Positions 1 through 13,828 are shown, counted from the stretch's first letter. The stretch: 64,000 nt of DNA from Ceratopteris richardii (GCA_020310875.1 CM035438.1:101472639-101536638); one strand, 5' to 3'. The notes: generated by a model not told the origin, from the letters alone. A program made the numbers and translations.

Positions 1-2149
1 AAACAGTTTTTGGTTATGGCTGAAAATCTATCAACATGTAAAATGGGAACCCTCCCTTCAAATCAAGGGGGGAATGCATGTCTTCTTTTTTTAATGGCTG
101 AGTGTGGGATAAAACATCAGTGTACAATGCCATATACACCTCAACAAAATGGTGTTGTTGAAAGAAAGAATAGGTATCTCATAGAGATGATGAGGTGTAT
201 GGTCAAAAGTCAGGCTTCACCACATAGTTTATTGCCTGAGGCTGTTATGTGTGCATCACATGTACTTAACAGGTGTCCCACCAAATCACTAAAATTGATC
301 ACTCCATATGAGGCTTGGCATGGTCAAGCCATCTGACGAAGCATAAAATTCAGAAAATTGGATTGTTGCTATGCAATCTGAATATGATGCTGCTATGAAG
401 AATGGTACCTAATCTTTATGTGATTTGCCTTGTGGCAAAAAGGCCATTGGCACTAAATGGTTATACAAATGAAGTGTAAGCATGATGGAAAAATTGATAG
501 GTATAAGGCTAGGCTTGTTGCAAAAGGTTATGCTTGAGAAAGAGGCATTGATTTTGATAAGACCTTTGCACCCACATGCTGAATGAATAATATTCATAGC
601 ATTTATGCACTTAGATCTCATCATGGTTGGAATGTACATTCGTTGGACATCAAAACTACATTTCTAAATATGAATTACATGAAGAAGTGTATGTATTTCA
701 GCCTTGTGGTTTTGTATAGAAAGGGCATGAAAAAAAGTATGCAGGTAAAAAAAGGCATTATATGGTTTGAAGCAACCACCGTTCTTGGTATGAAAAGATA
801 CATGCCTACTCAATTGCACATGGTTTTGAGAACAATCCAACTTAAGCACCTTATATGTTAAGCATGCAAATGATGTGCTTATGATCATTGTTGTATATGT
901 TGATGACATGTTGCTCATTGTTCCTACTGAGAAGCATATTGCTGAATTTAAGGCTGATTTCCATGTCCCTTTTGAGATGTCATATTTGGGGCATTTGCAT
1001 CATTATTTGGGCATTCAATTTATGCAAGTTGATGGGGAAATAACTTTATGCCAAATGACATATATTGACACATTGTTACAATGTTTTATCCTTGAAGATT
1101 GTAAATCTATTGCCACTTCTATGGAAACATGTTTATGGTTGAGTCTTCATGATGCTATAGATGCATTTGATGGTGTTCTCTATCACCCGGCCATTAGATG
1201 CTTGATTTACGTATGCATAACTTGACCTAATATTCAGTTTGCTATCTCTTAGATAAGGAAGTTTATGCATTGCCCAGGTGTCAATCATTGGTAGGCACTT
1301 AAGCGCATCTTTTGCTACTTGAGTGATACCTAGCTACTTGGATTGTTTTTCTCCCAAGGGAGGGTCACTGTTGCAAGATTTCCATGCTTTTTTTAACTCT
1401 CACTAGGCTGGTTGCTATGACACTAGTGTGTCCACTAGTGGTTTTTGCTTCATGCTAGGTAGCTTATGCATATCTTGGTTGAGCAAGAAGTAGCCTATTG
1501 TGGCCACTTCTAGTTGTGAGGCTGAGTATAGGGTAGCTTTCACACTGACTCTTGAGTGTGTGTGGCTCAATGCCTTTTGGCTGATTTGGGTGTTGGTTAG
1601 TCTTTTGCCACCACCACCTTCACTAACACTTGGTAGTTTCAAGGAAGCTTGTGTTCCATGCTTTCACAAAGCACATTGAGGTGCATTATCATTATGTCAA
1701 GGAGAGGTTCTCTATTGGAGAGATCAGTTTGCCAGATATGCCCACACAAGATAACATTGAAGATCTTTTCACAAAGGCTCTACCTCAAGAGAAGTTTGAA
1801 GCTTTCCACAAAGCTTTAGGATTAGTTCTTTTGTGGATTGATCTCTTTCCACATAGTTTGGTACTTCCTTATACATGAGTGCCAGCTCCTTGTTCACCGC
1901 ATCACTCCTAGGGGGATTTGTTGATATATTTTGATAGCGATTTGGGTGAACACACTTAGGATTTTTGGGGAACTTTTTTCCCTCTTTAGGAGGTTTTCCA
2001 CCCCGGCTCGTATATACACCTATAACCCTATCAGGTTACTTATCTTTGTACATTCACTTGGTAATACATTTAGTACTATGTGTTGTGCTGCAAGCTTCTT
2101 CTTCTTCCATGTGTTGTTCGCATGCTTTCACTGACCCCAAACTCCAACA
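1..2149 (+). mobile_element. Ty1/copia family A, copy 3 (decayed 3' half)
   Basis: The 5' part lies outside the window. From the left edge it reads in broken frames through the integrase end (conserved YTPQQNGVVER stretch near 140-170), then jumps near 330-340 into the reverse transcriptase. Compared with the copy at 8013-13118 this jump removes roughly 560 bases. The RT YVDDMLL motif is near 895-915 and the RNase H end near 1630-1830. Many stops and frameshifts break it. It ends in a recognisable 3' LTR (1919-2149). The left border and target duplication cannot be checked. Confidence 0.85.
1919..2149 (+). repeat. 3' LTR of copia A copy 3
   Basis: 231 bases starting TGTTGATAT and ending ACTCCAACA. 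It is alignable along its length to the LTRs at 33226-33455 and 36693-36922, but much more diverged. It is preceded by a polypurine tract (AGGGGGATT, 1910-1918). Confidence 0.85.
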
Positions 2150-4439
2150 CGATCTCCTTCTTTTGGTCCTCGAGTCTAGATAGGACTCCTTTTCACCCTA
2201 ATTTTTTGATCTCCTAAGCTTGTTTCGTCTGCTTCGGGTTAGAGCAAACCTTGGCAGTGGGCATCGCATATCCGATAAAATGTAGCAGGTCTTCCGTCCG
2301 GTTCCAATATTCTTTGCTCCAATGTTTCAACATCTCTCATACTCCAAGCCATCTCAGTGGCCAAGCAGTCTAGTGTTGCACGGTCACATTGGCTATGGCA
2401 TTCCAATATTTTGGTCCTTGGGATCAGTGGCCCTTTTAGTCCCGTCTCATCCAAGTTTCTGTTCTATTACAACAATAACAAATTAAATTCTAATTTATTC
2501 CTGCAACACTTAGCATTGTCCATCGCATTAACTCTTGCTAGCATTCATGTTGCTAACCTTACATCTCCATTTATAATGCATTTTTCTGGATTACGAACAT
2601 GAGATCTCCCTATTGTTCTCTCGTGCGGATGAGATAGTTCAAATAGCCAATCGTGGCAATCATAATACAACACGGTGGAGTGGAAAAGGAAGATCTTGGA
2701 GTGCAGTGGTGGGCAAAGAAATAGCAACACACTATATCAAGGGTTGATGGGTAGCCAAGACAAGACACATATACATATCATACACACTCCATATGTTATA
2801 TACCATAGATGTATGCATACAGAAGAGAGGATCTAGAGGCATGCAATAGACTATGTGCATAGTTCTATGTATCCTCACATACATGCAAATAGGCATTGAG
2901 CAAAAAAGACTTAGATGTGTATAGAGTTGAGATTGCAAAGAGCATCAACAAAGAAAAGCGTTGCATGGTACATGCAAAGTTTGGGTTTGTTATGTGTAGA
3001 GTTGAACCTCACATGGGGAATGAGAAGCAATTGTAGCAAAAAATTTAGAGCAAGAAAGACAAAGAATAGAGGTGAGGAACTAGTCTAAAGTTTGATGGCA
3101 AGTCTTAGAAGGGAGGCTATGTTGTGGAAGTAAAAGACCACAAGCATCGGGTGGTGATTAATGAATGTGGAAACCCATACCCAAAAGCTCAATTAGAAAA
3201 AGAGAGGCTAAGAATGTGAAAGAAACGCGTAGAGTTATCTCAAGAATTCCTAAAGAAGCTAGCCTAATCAAGGAGGGACTACAAACAATTGTGGTTGAAG
3301 AACCGATTCTTTCATCTATGTTGGAGCAAGAACTACAATTACCTCAAGATGAATCTAGCAAGGAGAATGCACCAATAAAAAATCCCATTGAGACTTGAGT
3401 TGTGCTAGATTTGTTGGTGCATGAAGCAAGCCTAAGTACTTGATTCATGTACTACTAGGACTTCACATAGCATTTGAGGCACAAGATTATACATATGTAT
3501 GTGTATTTTGGATGAAGTTCTATAGTCAATGTCAAGTTTATCTTGGTCAAAAGTAAAGAGAAATTTTGAGAGAATCTTGTGGACCATTGGGAGTCAAATA
3601 CCATGATTTCATTTTAATTCAAAATTCAAATCAATTCATAAAAGTATGGATCACTTTTAGGTGGAATCAATCAACAATTATTGGCAAAAACTATATATAT
3701 ACACTAGTCACTTTAGTCATGGGACGTGAGCTGATCATCACATTCATTTCATTCAAGTCTTGCCATAAATCCAGAGAAATTCTTCACTCTCTCATTGTAT
3801 CATATCTCAGTTAGCAATACATTTACGACTCATTCCCATAGCTACATTGATCTCTATCTATTGTTATAGTACATTGAGTACAGTTTGTCAGCTTCTTTGA
3901 GTTAATTCTATTATCTAATCTATTGATTGGAGTATAAATTTAGGACTATGTTAAGCATGCCTACAAAGTTTCATAGTCATTGGAGTTGTAGATCTTGAAT
4001 TATGAGAAAATTAAGGTGACTATGTCTATGTATCTTCCTTCATCTTCTTCAAAAGTCAAGATTACCCCCCTCACTTCTTATGCACATTAATCTTAGCATT
4101 GTTCTCCTAAATTCATGAAATAACTTGGTATAGATTACTAAACACTTCAATTGAAAGTGTGCAAATGTTTTTAGGTCAATTCCTATCAAGCTATGATCTT
4201 TGTGTGAAATATTGAATGCCTTCTTCCATAAATAAAAGGTTCTCTCAAGTTGATATGTACACAAAAGTTATGTATTTTGACATAGAAGTTTGAGAACGAT
4301 GCTTTAAGGTACTATGGTGATATAAATGCATATATTGGAAACTTAGGGATTCTATTAAAGTTCTCTAGAGTCACTTAGGTTGTTATGGAGCAGGGTTTTT
4401 CCAAGACCCTCTCATCTATGTGCATTGCCATCACACCTC
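2150..4439. other. unassigned region, no supported gene
   Basis: Only short frames occur. The longest (3165-3398, plus strand, 77 codons, Lys/Glu-rich) matches nothing I recognise. A TATA-like run (ctatatatatac, about 3690) and a TG-start at 3412 could belong to an old LTR ending at the tRNA-Met-like primer site near 4444, but I could not prove a pair. No RNA gene is seen. Confidence 0.4.
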
Positions 4440-4443
4440 ACAA

Positions 4444-4704
4444 TGGTATCATAGGAAATCCATCACACCTCACAATGGTGAATTGAGCATTATGGGTGAT
4501 GGATTTCCCTCATACATTGAAAAATTGGATCGAAGAAACTACTCAACATGGTCTCTAACAATGGAGGCTTACTTGCAAGGGATAAATTGTATGGATATAT
4601 CTCAGCAGATGAGATTATGCTTGTACTCAGAAAGGTCAACCAACTCAAGAAGAGCACAAAAGGTTAAAAACATTGTGTGTAAAGGATGCTTGGGGAAGGT
4701 GTAG
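4444..4704 (+). pseudogene. copia primer site and gag N-terminus fragment
   Basis: A primer-binding-like site (tggtatcatagg, 4444-4455) resembles the tRNA-iMet complement used by plant copia elements. About 20 bases later a frame begins with a copia gag N-terminus: residues FPSYIEKLDRRNYSTWSLTM match the family pattern K-L-D-x-x-N-Y-x-x-W. The similarity ends after about 70 codons. This is a third copia lineage, different from families A and B, kept only as a scrap. Confidence 0.55.
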
Positions 4705-5132
4705 CTCAGTGATGAGTAGCACCTCCTTTAATGTCAATCCGGGAAGACATGAGGATGGTATGAAGACCTCGAGCAAGTGAAGGCACAAATGTGTGAGTGA
4801 GAAGCACACCAACATGCACACATATACACACACACGCGCACACACAACAAGAGCAAAGAGAGGACAATGGAATCACTTCTATTACCAACAAGTTCTCATA
4901 CAAGCTCAAAACTACAAGAAGCTAGCCCAAAAATGAGCTCTCTAGCTCTATTTATAGTTTTTTGACTAGCTTGGCCCTGTCCAGACCTAGTGTCCAGCCT
5001 AGTTAAAAATTAGGTTCCAGGGCTTATTCGAGGGCTCAAACGAGATCTAAAAAATATGAAAATTGGCAGGCAACTACTTCTAAGGCTCCTCAAGCCGAAT
5101 CACTTTTAAAATGATGTAAGGTTTGGAAAAAT
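4705..5132. other. non-coding, with a CA microsatellite
   Basis: Contains an imperfect (CA)n run at about 4814-4850 and a possible TATA-like ctatttatag near 4947. No coding frame is supported. Confidence 0.4.
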
Positions 5133-7036
5133 TTAATGGGTTGCCTTAGTGCTAGATCTGCATGTATGCCGTACTTGCTTCTCCCCATATGATGCCAACA
5201 CTCTCCCCCCCCTAGCGTCTGTCGTCTCTGACAGACCTCTGCTCCACGATTTGATCAATGTACTATTGTAATATGTTGGTTGCCAATTCTTGTTCTTTAA
5301 TCTGTAGTCCCCTGACCAAATCTCTTTGCAGGGCATCCCAATTTACTACTCCAGACATGTCAGGTTGTGGCGTGGTGTAGAGCTCTGAGTGCATTGTTTG
5401 TTCACATGCGAATAGTTGTAGTAGGTGGGTTGGGCGTGGCGCGAACACTTCTGAGTGTGCTTCCCAGAACCCCGTGGTGAACATGTCATCAAACGTTTGC
5501 TTGTAGCAAGCAGGGAGATACCTGATTCTTGCGTGCCATGCATAGCGACTCGTATGCTCGGGGTTGTGCTCATATCATAAAGTAGGTCATAGTTACCGTT
5601 GATGAAGCCCGAAATTGGCGGCTGGATATTACGTACATTTCAAAAAGTCTTTAGCACCACTTGCATCATGTCCAAAATTTTGAGCATCATCTGTGCAGCG
5701 ACATCTGGCATGGGGTGGAGGCGTGGCATCCAATGTCTGATGGTAGCTATCATATATGCTACTGTAGGTGTGCCTGTTGGTGGTGCGATCGAGGGGTAAT
5801 TCAGCCATCGTTTGCAATTTGCGTTGTTCCGAACCTTTATAGAAAATGCTTTCCATGATCGTCTCCTTTGTACTGGTCCAAAGCAAGGGTTATACTTCAA
5901 TGCATGGGAGCGTGGTCCCATGTTCTAAGCATTTCCGGATAGGTTTTGAGTAACTTTTGCCTCTAGATGGGTTGGAATATGGCCTTTTTTGGCTGCCTCT
6001 GGAATATCCTCTGGTTCAAATTGTGTTGCGAACGTGGGGTACCTGTTAGTGACTCTTTTGATTTCTGCGTTGTGTCAGCCAATAATACAAAATAGGGTTT
6101 ATATTGTAATTCAAAACTAGTTATCAGTCTTGTAGGGGCCAGGTGTCTAAAATACTCTGATTGAAGTATGGTTTCTTCAATGGTCCTCATTGCCAACATC
6201 TGAGTGGAGATACGTTCCTCCTGAGTTGTCCCATTTCTTCTACCTGTTTCATCCATGCCGAAGGGGGATCTTCATAAGTGTCTTGTCCTTCCTCCGTGAT
6301 TCTGCCTCCTGGAAGGGGTTGAGGCTCATAGTTGTCTTCAAATGTTTCCTCCACTGGAATGATTACTGCTTCTTCTAGTGGTTGATCAGGTGGAGAAGGG
6401 GGTCGTTCATACTGTAACAACTTGATCTTAATTCTGCCACTTGTCGTCGTAGCTCAAGTACCTCATTGGTTGTTGAAGATTCGGGCTCTGGAGAAGTGGG
6501 CTACATGGACCATCTTTTTAGCTTCTGGTGGTTGTGGTGTAGGCAATATGCAAGATGACACTTCAATAAGCTAACATTCATGGAAAGTATGGAATCGCAT
6601 TCAAGTGATAATCGTATCACATGTTTAGTCTATTGCAACTTGGCCTACATATTATCTTGCACTTTTCCTTTGAGGGCTTGGTGGGCTTCTTTCAATGCCA
6701 TGTAGTTGTGATTGAGAGTTGCATTTTCCACCTTTTATGAGTTCATTGTGACTATAAAGTGGTCATTTATTGGAGAAAAATATTGAGCCTAGACAAGGAC
6801 TGGTATTATTCCCATACTTGGATGAGTGACATTAACATTTGATTCAAGGCACGATCCATTGATGTGGAGGACGGCATAAAGATGGGGCTGATGTGAAAAA
6901 ATGAGGAGGGGGAAATGGGGATGTCAAATGGGAATGCGAGTGAGACATGGAATTTGTAGTATGGGGGGGGACGTAGAGGTGGAGGAGGTGGGAATGGGAG
7001 AAATTGTGATAGGGGGTGATGTGTACATGGATACAT
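5133..7036 (-). pseudogene. degenerate gag-like coding remnant
   Basis: On the minus strand a series of frames, broken by stops and shifts, reads as one low-complexity protein. It has a Pro-rich start (about 7030-6830), a helical Lys/Glu-rich middle (about 6730-6650), an acidic Pro/Glu-rich stretch (6420-6230) and a long charged tail (6256-5140). The layout resembles the gag-like leader protein of a large plant retroelement, but no zinc knuckle or protease is visible and I do not recognise the family. It could equally be a decayed host gene. Confidence 0.3.
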
Positions 7037-8007
7037 CAGTGAGTGAATCTATGGTAGTGACAATGAAAATGGTGTGGACATCTGTGTGTGCAGATTTGTG
7101 TTATGTGGTGTGCTTAGTGATATGAGGGAAAGTGATAGGTGGGGGGGTGGGGAGAGTGGTAGCAAAAATGTCATTGAATCGATTGTCTTAGTGTATACAT
7201 GCAAACTATTGTTCATCAAATAGTTGACCTAAGTTTTGAGCAAGCTCTTCTACTCATGGTGGTATGTTGGTGGATTGACAAAGGACTACAAGATCCAAGG
7301 TTGTGGTGGTGGAAATCAATTTTCAAAGATAGTACCAAGGGAGTCATCGTGTGTCGGTAGAAGGTGGATAGCTCATCTTGGCATCATGCGAGTGGGAAAT
7401 AGACTAGAGAATAGTCATGTTATGGGTGACAACATTGTCTTAGGAAGGGGGAGTTCCATCACACAATGGCTTCGTGAAGGGCCACTATAGACTCAATGAA
7501 AGTTCATCTAAAGAGGGGTCCTAGAGGGTTTCTTGATACTCAACGTTGGTTGTAAATTGTTCTTCTTGGGCATGTGCAAGTACCAAGTCCAATTGTGTAG
7601 ATAGCCTTCATGATGATTTAGTGTAGGCCACGTGATCAGGTTCTTTTTTTTATGTTGTTTCTACTCCTATGCATACTACATTTCTTGGTAGGTTGCTTCT
7701 TGATAATTAGATTCATTCAATTGAACATCTACAAATTGTGAGCTATCATATTGAACATTGACCAGAAGATCAAAAGGCTCAAGCATTGGACCCATGGTAT
7801 GTTGGGTATTAGCTATGTATGGAATGAAAAAATTTTGATTGTGCTCCATGTGCATCTTGTGTCTCATTCACATCTCAAGTAGTTTTTGTGTCAACTTCTT
7901 AGAGCAATGGACGTTCCTCATTGGTGGTGCCTTCTTGTTCAGCAGTAAGTAATCTGATGCATATTGGTGGTGTGGCCTTTGTCGCGTACTGTGAGGGAAC
8001 TGGGTAG
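7037..8007. other. unassigned region
   Basis: Short frames only. A minus-strand Asn/Gln-rich frame at 7676-7867 may be a further N-terminal piece of the 5133-7036 remnant. Copia A copy 2 is inserted at its right edge. Confidence 0.3.
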
Positions 8008-8012
8008 GGGTG

Positions 8013-8238
8013 TGTTATATATTTAGGTAGTGATGTGTATGAACACTCTAGGACCATCAGGGGCACTTTTTTCCCTCTTTACAAGGTTTTTTTTTTTCCA
8101 ATTTGTAGATATGCCTATTGCCCTAACGGGCTACTTATCTTTTGTACATTTTAGTGGTAATACATTCACTGTTGTGCTCCAAGCTTCTTCTTCTTCCTAG
8201 TGTTGTTCGCGTGCTTTCGCAGATGTCTAACTCCAACA
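8013..8238 (+). repeat. 5' LTR of copia A copy 2
   Basis: 226 bases, TGTTATATA to CTCCAACA, homologous to 12897-13118 with many substitutions and small indels. The insertion is therefore clearly older than copy 1. Confidence 0.9.
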
Positions 8239-8589
8239 ATTGATATCAGATCAAGTCACCGCTTCATCTAGGGCATCATCTACACCTCTCTGGTTGCAAT
8301 CTCAGAATCGCATGAAATTTGGTGAGCATACGCAGTGTTTCAGAGATCAAAACTGCTTCGCTTTGTGTGTCGAAATTGCGATCTAAGCTTGTTTCGGCCT
8401 CTGAATGCACTATCACAGTGGTTGTGCAAGCTATTTTGTTTTTTTGTGCCAAAGATATATACAGGTTTTGGTTTGCCAATATAAGCATCTCGAAGTCTGC
8501 TACAGGTCTAACATAACTTGTTTGGGTAGTTCTGTTAACTTTTTCAGATACAGATATTTTTTTGCATTAGGGTATTTTAGTCAGTGGCC

Positions 8590-11500
8590 ATGGTTGAAAG
8601 CAGTGATGTATTTCGTATGTTTGCTGTTGAGGATAAGTTGGATGGTACGAATTACCCATTGTGGGCTTATATGATCATTCATGTATTGGTCACAAAAGAA
8701 CTATGGAATATTGTATAGGGTGTTAAAAGACGTCCTATTACACCTGTGAAGACAGGTACTGAAGCTGATGCAGATGGTGTCGAAGATGGTGATATTCTGC
8801 AGATTCATGTTCATGTTGTTGTTTTTGTTGCACCTACTATAGAGCAATTTTTTTGGGATGCCAGAGATGCTCATGCACATGCATTGATAGCTTTGTCTAT
8901 CAAACGTGCCATTATTCCTCACATTCACTCTTACAGAACAGCTAAGGATGCTTGGATACACTTACCACATTGTACCAGGCTAGGAATGAGGCTTGTGTTG
9001 CTTACCTCTGAAAATAGTTGGAGAGTGAGCACATGAATGAAGGTGAATCTATGGACAATTTTCTGAAAAAGATCAAGGCTTTGAAGGAACAATTGACTTC
9101 TACAGATGAAGTCCTTCCTGACAGTTCACTTGTGCAGGCTGTTTTGAATGGTCTTCCCAAAATATCAGAGTTTTACTTCTACTCTTCGTTTGATGATGAA
9201 AGGCAATCCAAATGCCTTAACATTTGAAGAGTTAGTTTTTTGTTGTAGGAAGACTAGTATAGGCAAAACAGGTCTATTATGCATGTTGCAGATCAAGCTT
9301 TCCTGGCTAATCAAAAGGGAAAAGGTAAATGGAGCTCTTCTACTAGTCAGCAGAAATCTGCAAATGCTGCACATTCGAAGAAGGAAGACAAAGATGAGAA
9401 GAAATAATAAAAGCATAAATTGTTTTGCAAATACTATAAAGCAAATGATCATGTCATTAAGAGTTGTCCAAAACTGGCTGCTAAAGAGGCAAAGAAGAAA
9501 GCGGCCATAATGGTTGTTGCCAAGGCCTCTACACCATACACAGAGTCTGCTAATCTTATGAAGGATGAAGAATGCATGTTTACTACTGTTTGCAGTATTG
9601 ACCCATCTCCTCATGAGCAGTGCATGTTTGTAGTAGACTTAGATGTTTGGTACTTTGATAGTGAGGCGACCAAACATATTACCTCGCAGCGCAATTTCTT
9701 CCCTTCACTCTAGCCTACCCCTACAGGGAATACTATTACATGCACCAACAACTCCTCTTATCTTGTTATGGGAGTTGGTAAGATCATTTTTACTACTACT
9801 GATGGTAGTTCTTTTACATTGTCAGATGCTTCTTTTGTGCGAGGGAACAAGAAGAATTTGTTATCAATTTCGTCCTTAGCCAAGATTGGTTTGGTTGTGA
9901 AATATGCTGATGACAGATGTATAGTTCTATCAAATGGCAATGTGATTATTGATTCTGGCATTTTATCTCGTGGGTTTTATAAGCTCATAGATTATGAAAT
10001 ATCTGTGAATGATTCAACATGTGTAGTACATGATTCTCAGGCTATGTTAGATGCAAAGCTTTGGCATGCACGCTTTGGTCATCTGAATTTTGCTAGTTTG
10101 ATATGCCTGTAGAAATCTGAAATGTTATCCTCTTTGCAAACTTGAGGCACCCAAAAACATGTTTATGAAGGCTGTATTTTGGGCAACATGTAGCATTCCT
10201 CCTTTCCAAAAGATGGTTCAATTCGGGCTACTCAAAAATTGCAACTTGTACATAGTGATGTCTATGGTCCTATGCAGAGACCTTCTTTTGAAAAACTATC
10301 TTTACTTCATGAATTTCATTGATGATTTTTCCAGGAATGCATGGGTACATCCACTCAAAGCGAAGTCCAGAATGTTTATGTGCTTCAAGCAGTTTTTTGT
10401 TTTGGCTGAAAATCTGTCAGCATGTAAAATGGGCACCCTCCATTCTGATCGAGGAGGGGAATATATGTCTTCTAACTTTAATGCATTTCTGGTTGAACGT
10501 GGGATAAAACATCAGTGTACAGTGCCGTATACACCTCAACAAAATGGATTTGCTAAACAAAAGAACATGTCACTCATGGAGATGGCGAGGTGATGGTCAA
10601 GAGTCAAGCCTTACCACATAGTTTCCGGTTTGAGGTTTATGTGTGCAGCATCTGTACTTAATAGGTGTCCCACTAAAGTGCTGCAGTCTATCACTCCATA
10701 TGAGGCTTGGCATGGTTGCAAGCCATTTGTTGTCATCTGCGTGTTTGGTTGTTTGGCATATGCATTAGTGCATGAACAACATCATAGAAAATTGGATGAT
10801 AAAGCAATAAAATGTGTTTTTGTTGGGTATAGTTCTCAAAGTAAAGGCTATCGTATGTATCATCCACAGATTAAATGCATTTTGGTTAGCCATGATGTTT
10901 TTTTGTGGAAGATGATATTCAATCGTTGCTTTCATGTACTAAGGAGACATCTGTTAGCTCCAAAGACATGTTTGATACTTTGCTACCTCTTTTTATAGGT
11001 GGACAGTCTAGTGTTGGTCCTAATGATGCAACTTCTCAACCTTTGTGATGATGTAGATCATTCCATTTTTGATGCAGATTTACATGATGCACTTGTTGAT
11101 GAGAGAGCTAATCTTGAGCAGGCAAAAAACTATGCCAAAATGGCTTGTGCAGACTTTGTGTGAGAGCAAATTAGATGCACCTCTATCATATCATACTCAA
11201 TTAGGCTCTCATAGTGCCTCTTTTGCATGAGATTGCTATGCTATGGCTGCCTCTAGTCTCTATGATGAGATTAAACATGTTTCCTTTCATGAAGCACAAA
11301 ATTCAGAACATTGGATGGATGTAATGCAATCTGAATATGATGCTATCATGAAAAATGGTACTTGTTCTTTATGTGACTTGCCTCTTGGCAAGAGGGCCAT
11401 TGGCACTAAGTGGGTATACAATCTGAAGCATAAACCTGATAGAACAGTTGACAGGTATAAGGCTAGGCTTGTTGCAAAGGGTTATCCATAGGAAAGAGGC

Positions 11501-12830
11501 ATTGATTTTGATGAAACCTTTGCTCCTACTTGACGAATGACTACTGTTCGTAGCATATGTACACTTGCAGCTCATCATGGTTGGAATGTACATTAGTTGG
11601 ACATTAAAACAGCATTTCTGAATGATGACTTGCATGAAGAAGTGTATGTTTTTCAGCCCCGTGGCTTTGCAAAGAAAGGGCATGAAAACTAGGTGTGCAG
11701 GCTAAAGAAGGAATTATATGGTTTAAAGCAAGCACCACATGCTTGGTATGAAAAGATACATGCCTATCCGATTGCACATGGTTTTGAGAACAGTCCAACT
11801 GAAAGCACCTTATACGTTAAGCGTGCTAATGATGTGCTTTGATCATTGTGGTGTGTTGATGACATGCTGCTCACTGGTCCTACATGTTGCTCACTGGTCC
11901 TCATGACACACATATTGCTGATTTTAAGGCTGATTTGCATGCCTCATTTGAGATGTCTAATTTGCGGCATTTGCATCACTATTTGGGCATTCAATTTATG
12001 CCAGTTGATGGTGGAATGCCTTTGTGTCAAACGAAATATATTGACCACTATTGCAGCATTTTTGCCTTGAAGATTATAAGCCTATTGCCACTCCTATGGA
12101 GAGAGGTTTACGATTGAGTCTGCATGATCCTGGAGATGCATTTGATGTTGTTCTCTATCAACAAGCTATTGGATGCTTGATTTACTTATGCATTACTCGG
12201 CCAGATATTCAGTTTGTTGTCTCAGAGATGAGCAGGTTTATGCATTGCCTAGGTGTCAAGCATTGGCAGGTGGTTAAGCGCATCTTTTACTACTTGAGTG
12301 GTACTTGTCTACTTGGATTGTTTTATCCCAAGGGGAGATCACTACTGCCAGATTTGCATGCTTTTTCTGACAGTGATCGGGCTAGTTTCTATGACACTCA
12401 TGTATCCAGCAATGGTTTTGCTTCATGCTTGGTAGCTCATGTGTATCGTGGTTGAGCAAGAAGCAACCTATTGTGGCCACTTCCAGTTGTGAGGCTGAGT
12501 ATAGGGCAGCTTACACAGCGATTGTTGATTGTGTGTGGCTCAGATGCCTTATGGTTGATTTGGGTGTTGGTCAGTCTTTTGCAACCATTATCTTCACTAA
12601 ACAGTCAGAGTGCATTAACAATTGCGAGGGACTTGTGTTTCATGCTCGGACTAAGCACATTGAGTTGCATTATCATTATGTCACGGAGAGGTTCTCTGCT
12701 GAGGAGATCAGCTTGGCATATGTGCCCACGTAGGAGAACATTGCAGACCTTTTTACGAAGGCTACCTAGGGAGAAGTTTGAAGCTTTTCGCAAAGCTTGG
12801 GCTTACTTCCTTTTCTGGATTGATTCCACA
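8590..12830 (+). pseudogene. copia A copy 2 gag-pol remnant
   Basis: A polyprotein broken into many frames. Gag starts near 8590. The zinc knuckle near 9420 has lost its second Cys (C-x-x-Y). The protease active site near 9655 reads D-S-E where D-S-G is needed. The integrase GAG-pre-integrase motif WHARFGHLNF is at about 10060, and the catalytic-core stretch with HSDRGGEY is near 10440. The RT start (GTKWVY...) is near 11400 and the DDMLL motif near 11860, next to a small local duplication (11867-11905). RNase H is at about 12370-12540. Several catalytic positions and many frames are damaged, so no product is expected. Confidence 0.88.
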
Positions 12831-12896
12831 TAGTTTGGCACTTCCTTATACATGAGTGGTAGCCCCTTGTTCACCACATCACTCCCAGGGGGGATT

Positions 12897-13118
12897 TGTT
12901 GATATATTTAGGTAGTGATGTGTGAACACTTTGGGACCACCGGGGCACTTTTTTCCCTCTTTAGGAGGTTGTTTTCCCCGGCTTGTATATATGCATATTG
13001 CCCTAACAAGCTACTTATCTTTTGTACATTTTAGAGGTAATACATTCAGTGTTATGCTCCAAGCTTCTTCTTCTTCCTAGTGTTTTTCGCGTGCTTCTGT
13101 AGACGATTAACTCCAATA
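12897..13118 (+). repeat. 3' LTR of copia A copy 2
   Basis: 222 bases, preceded by a G-rich polypurine tract and followed by the target duplication gggtg at 13119-13123. Confidence 0.9.
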
Positions 13119-13123
13119 GGGTG

Positions 13124-13786
13124 GGCACCATCCAGGATGCTTGGAAACATGGAATGGTACCTCATATCATTTTTTGTTCTAGCTATGAAGCTTCTCTTTC
13201 TTCTTTAAGTGCCCATAGGTCCTCAATACTAGGTGCCCACTTGATAGCCACTTCATAAGCCAAACACATGTAGATGATGCACGTAATGTTTGGTCACCCA
13301 TTCAACAAGTTCTTGCAAATCCATCATGTAGATGCTAGTTGTAATTGTTCCATATTCCATAATGAAAATTTTAACTATAGCTTGTTCTTTTGGAGCACAT
13401 AGAAGCCGAATCAAATGTGCGTGTCAAGTTGGTTAAATCTATCTTGGCTAGAGAAAGAAAAATCTTGCATGCACATCCATAATGCCATTGACATATTCGA
13501 TGTCATGTTTGCCATTTGTGCAAATTTCAAGCACTCATCCTTCTCATTGACTCAAGTACCAACACTTGTTTTTTTTTTTTGAGGGAATCTGATTACCTGA
13601 AAAGTGTTGTGCCTCTTTGATTAGCTTGTGTGTCAAGCAAAAATTCATGGGGGTTTACCCTCACTAAGAGCAAGGACAACAAAAGTGCATGGTGAATCTT
13701 TTCATTTTCATCTTTGTTGTGGAATCACCTGTTATTCAAAATGAAAAGAGGGGAAACTACTTTGAATGGAACTTACTTGTTTTACC
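13124..13786. other. unassigned spacer
   Basis: AT-rich sequence with a poly-T tract at about 13567. No gene is supported. It would be continuous with the DNA left of 8008 before the copia insertion. Confidence 0.35.
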
Positions 13787-13828
13787 TTTACTTCTGACTT
13801 TCATTGAAAGAAAAGTCAGAAGTAAAGA
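13787..13828. repeat. short inverted repeat at a chimeric junction
   Basis: ctttacttctgactttc and its reverse complement are separated by only a few bases. The same gaaagaaaagtcagaa block recurs at 13861-13877, just where copia A sequence begins. Confidence 0.6.

Larger units (their letters stand above)
8013..13118 (+). mobile_element. Ty1/copia family A, copy 2 (full length, dead)
   Basis: A 5106-bp element with a 5' LTR (8013-8238), a primer site like the tRNA-iMet complement (8241-8255), gag, protease, integrase, RT and RNase H in copia order, a polypurine tract (about 12886-12896) and a 3' LTR (12897-13118). It is flanked by a 5-bp target duplication gggtg (8008-8012 and 13119-13123). 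The last LTR bases have decayed from CA to TA. It is the only copy here that keeps the integrase region, so it serves as reference for the deletions in copies 1 and 3. Confidence 0.93.
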
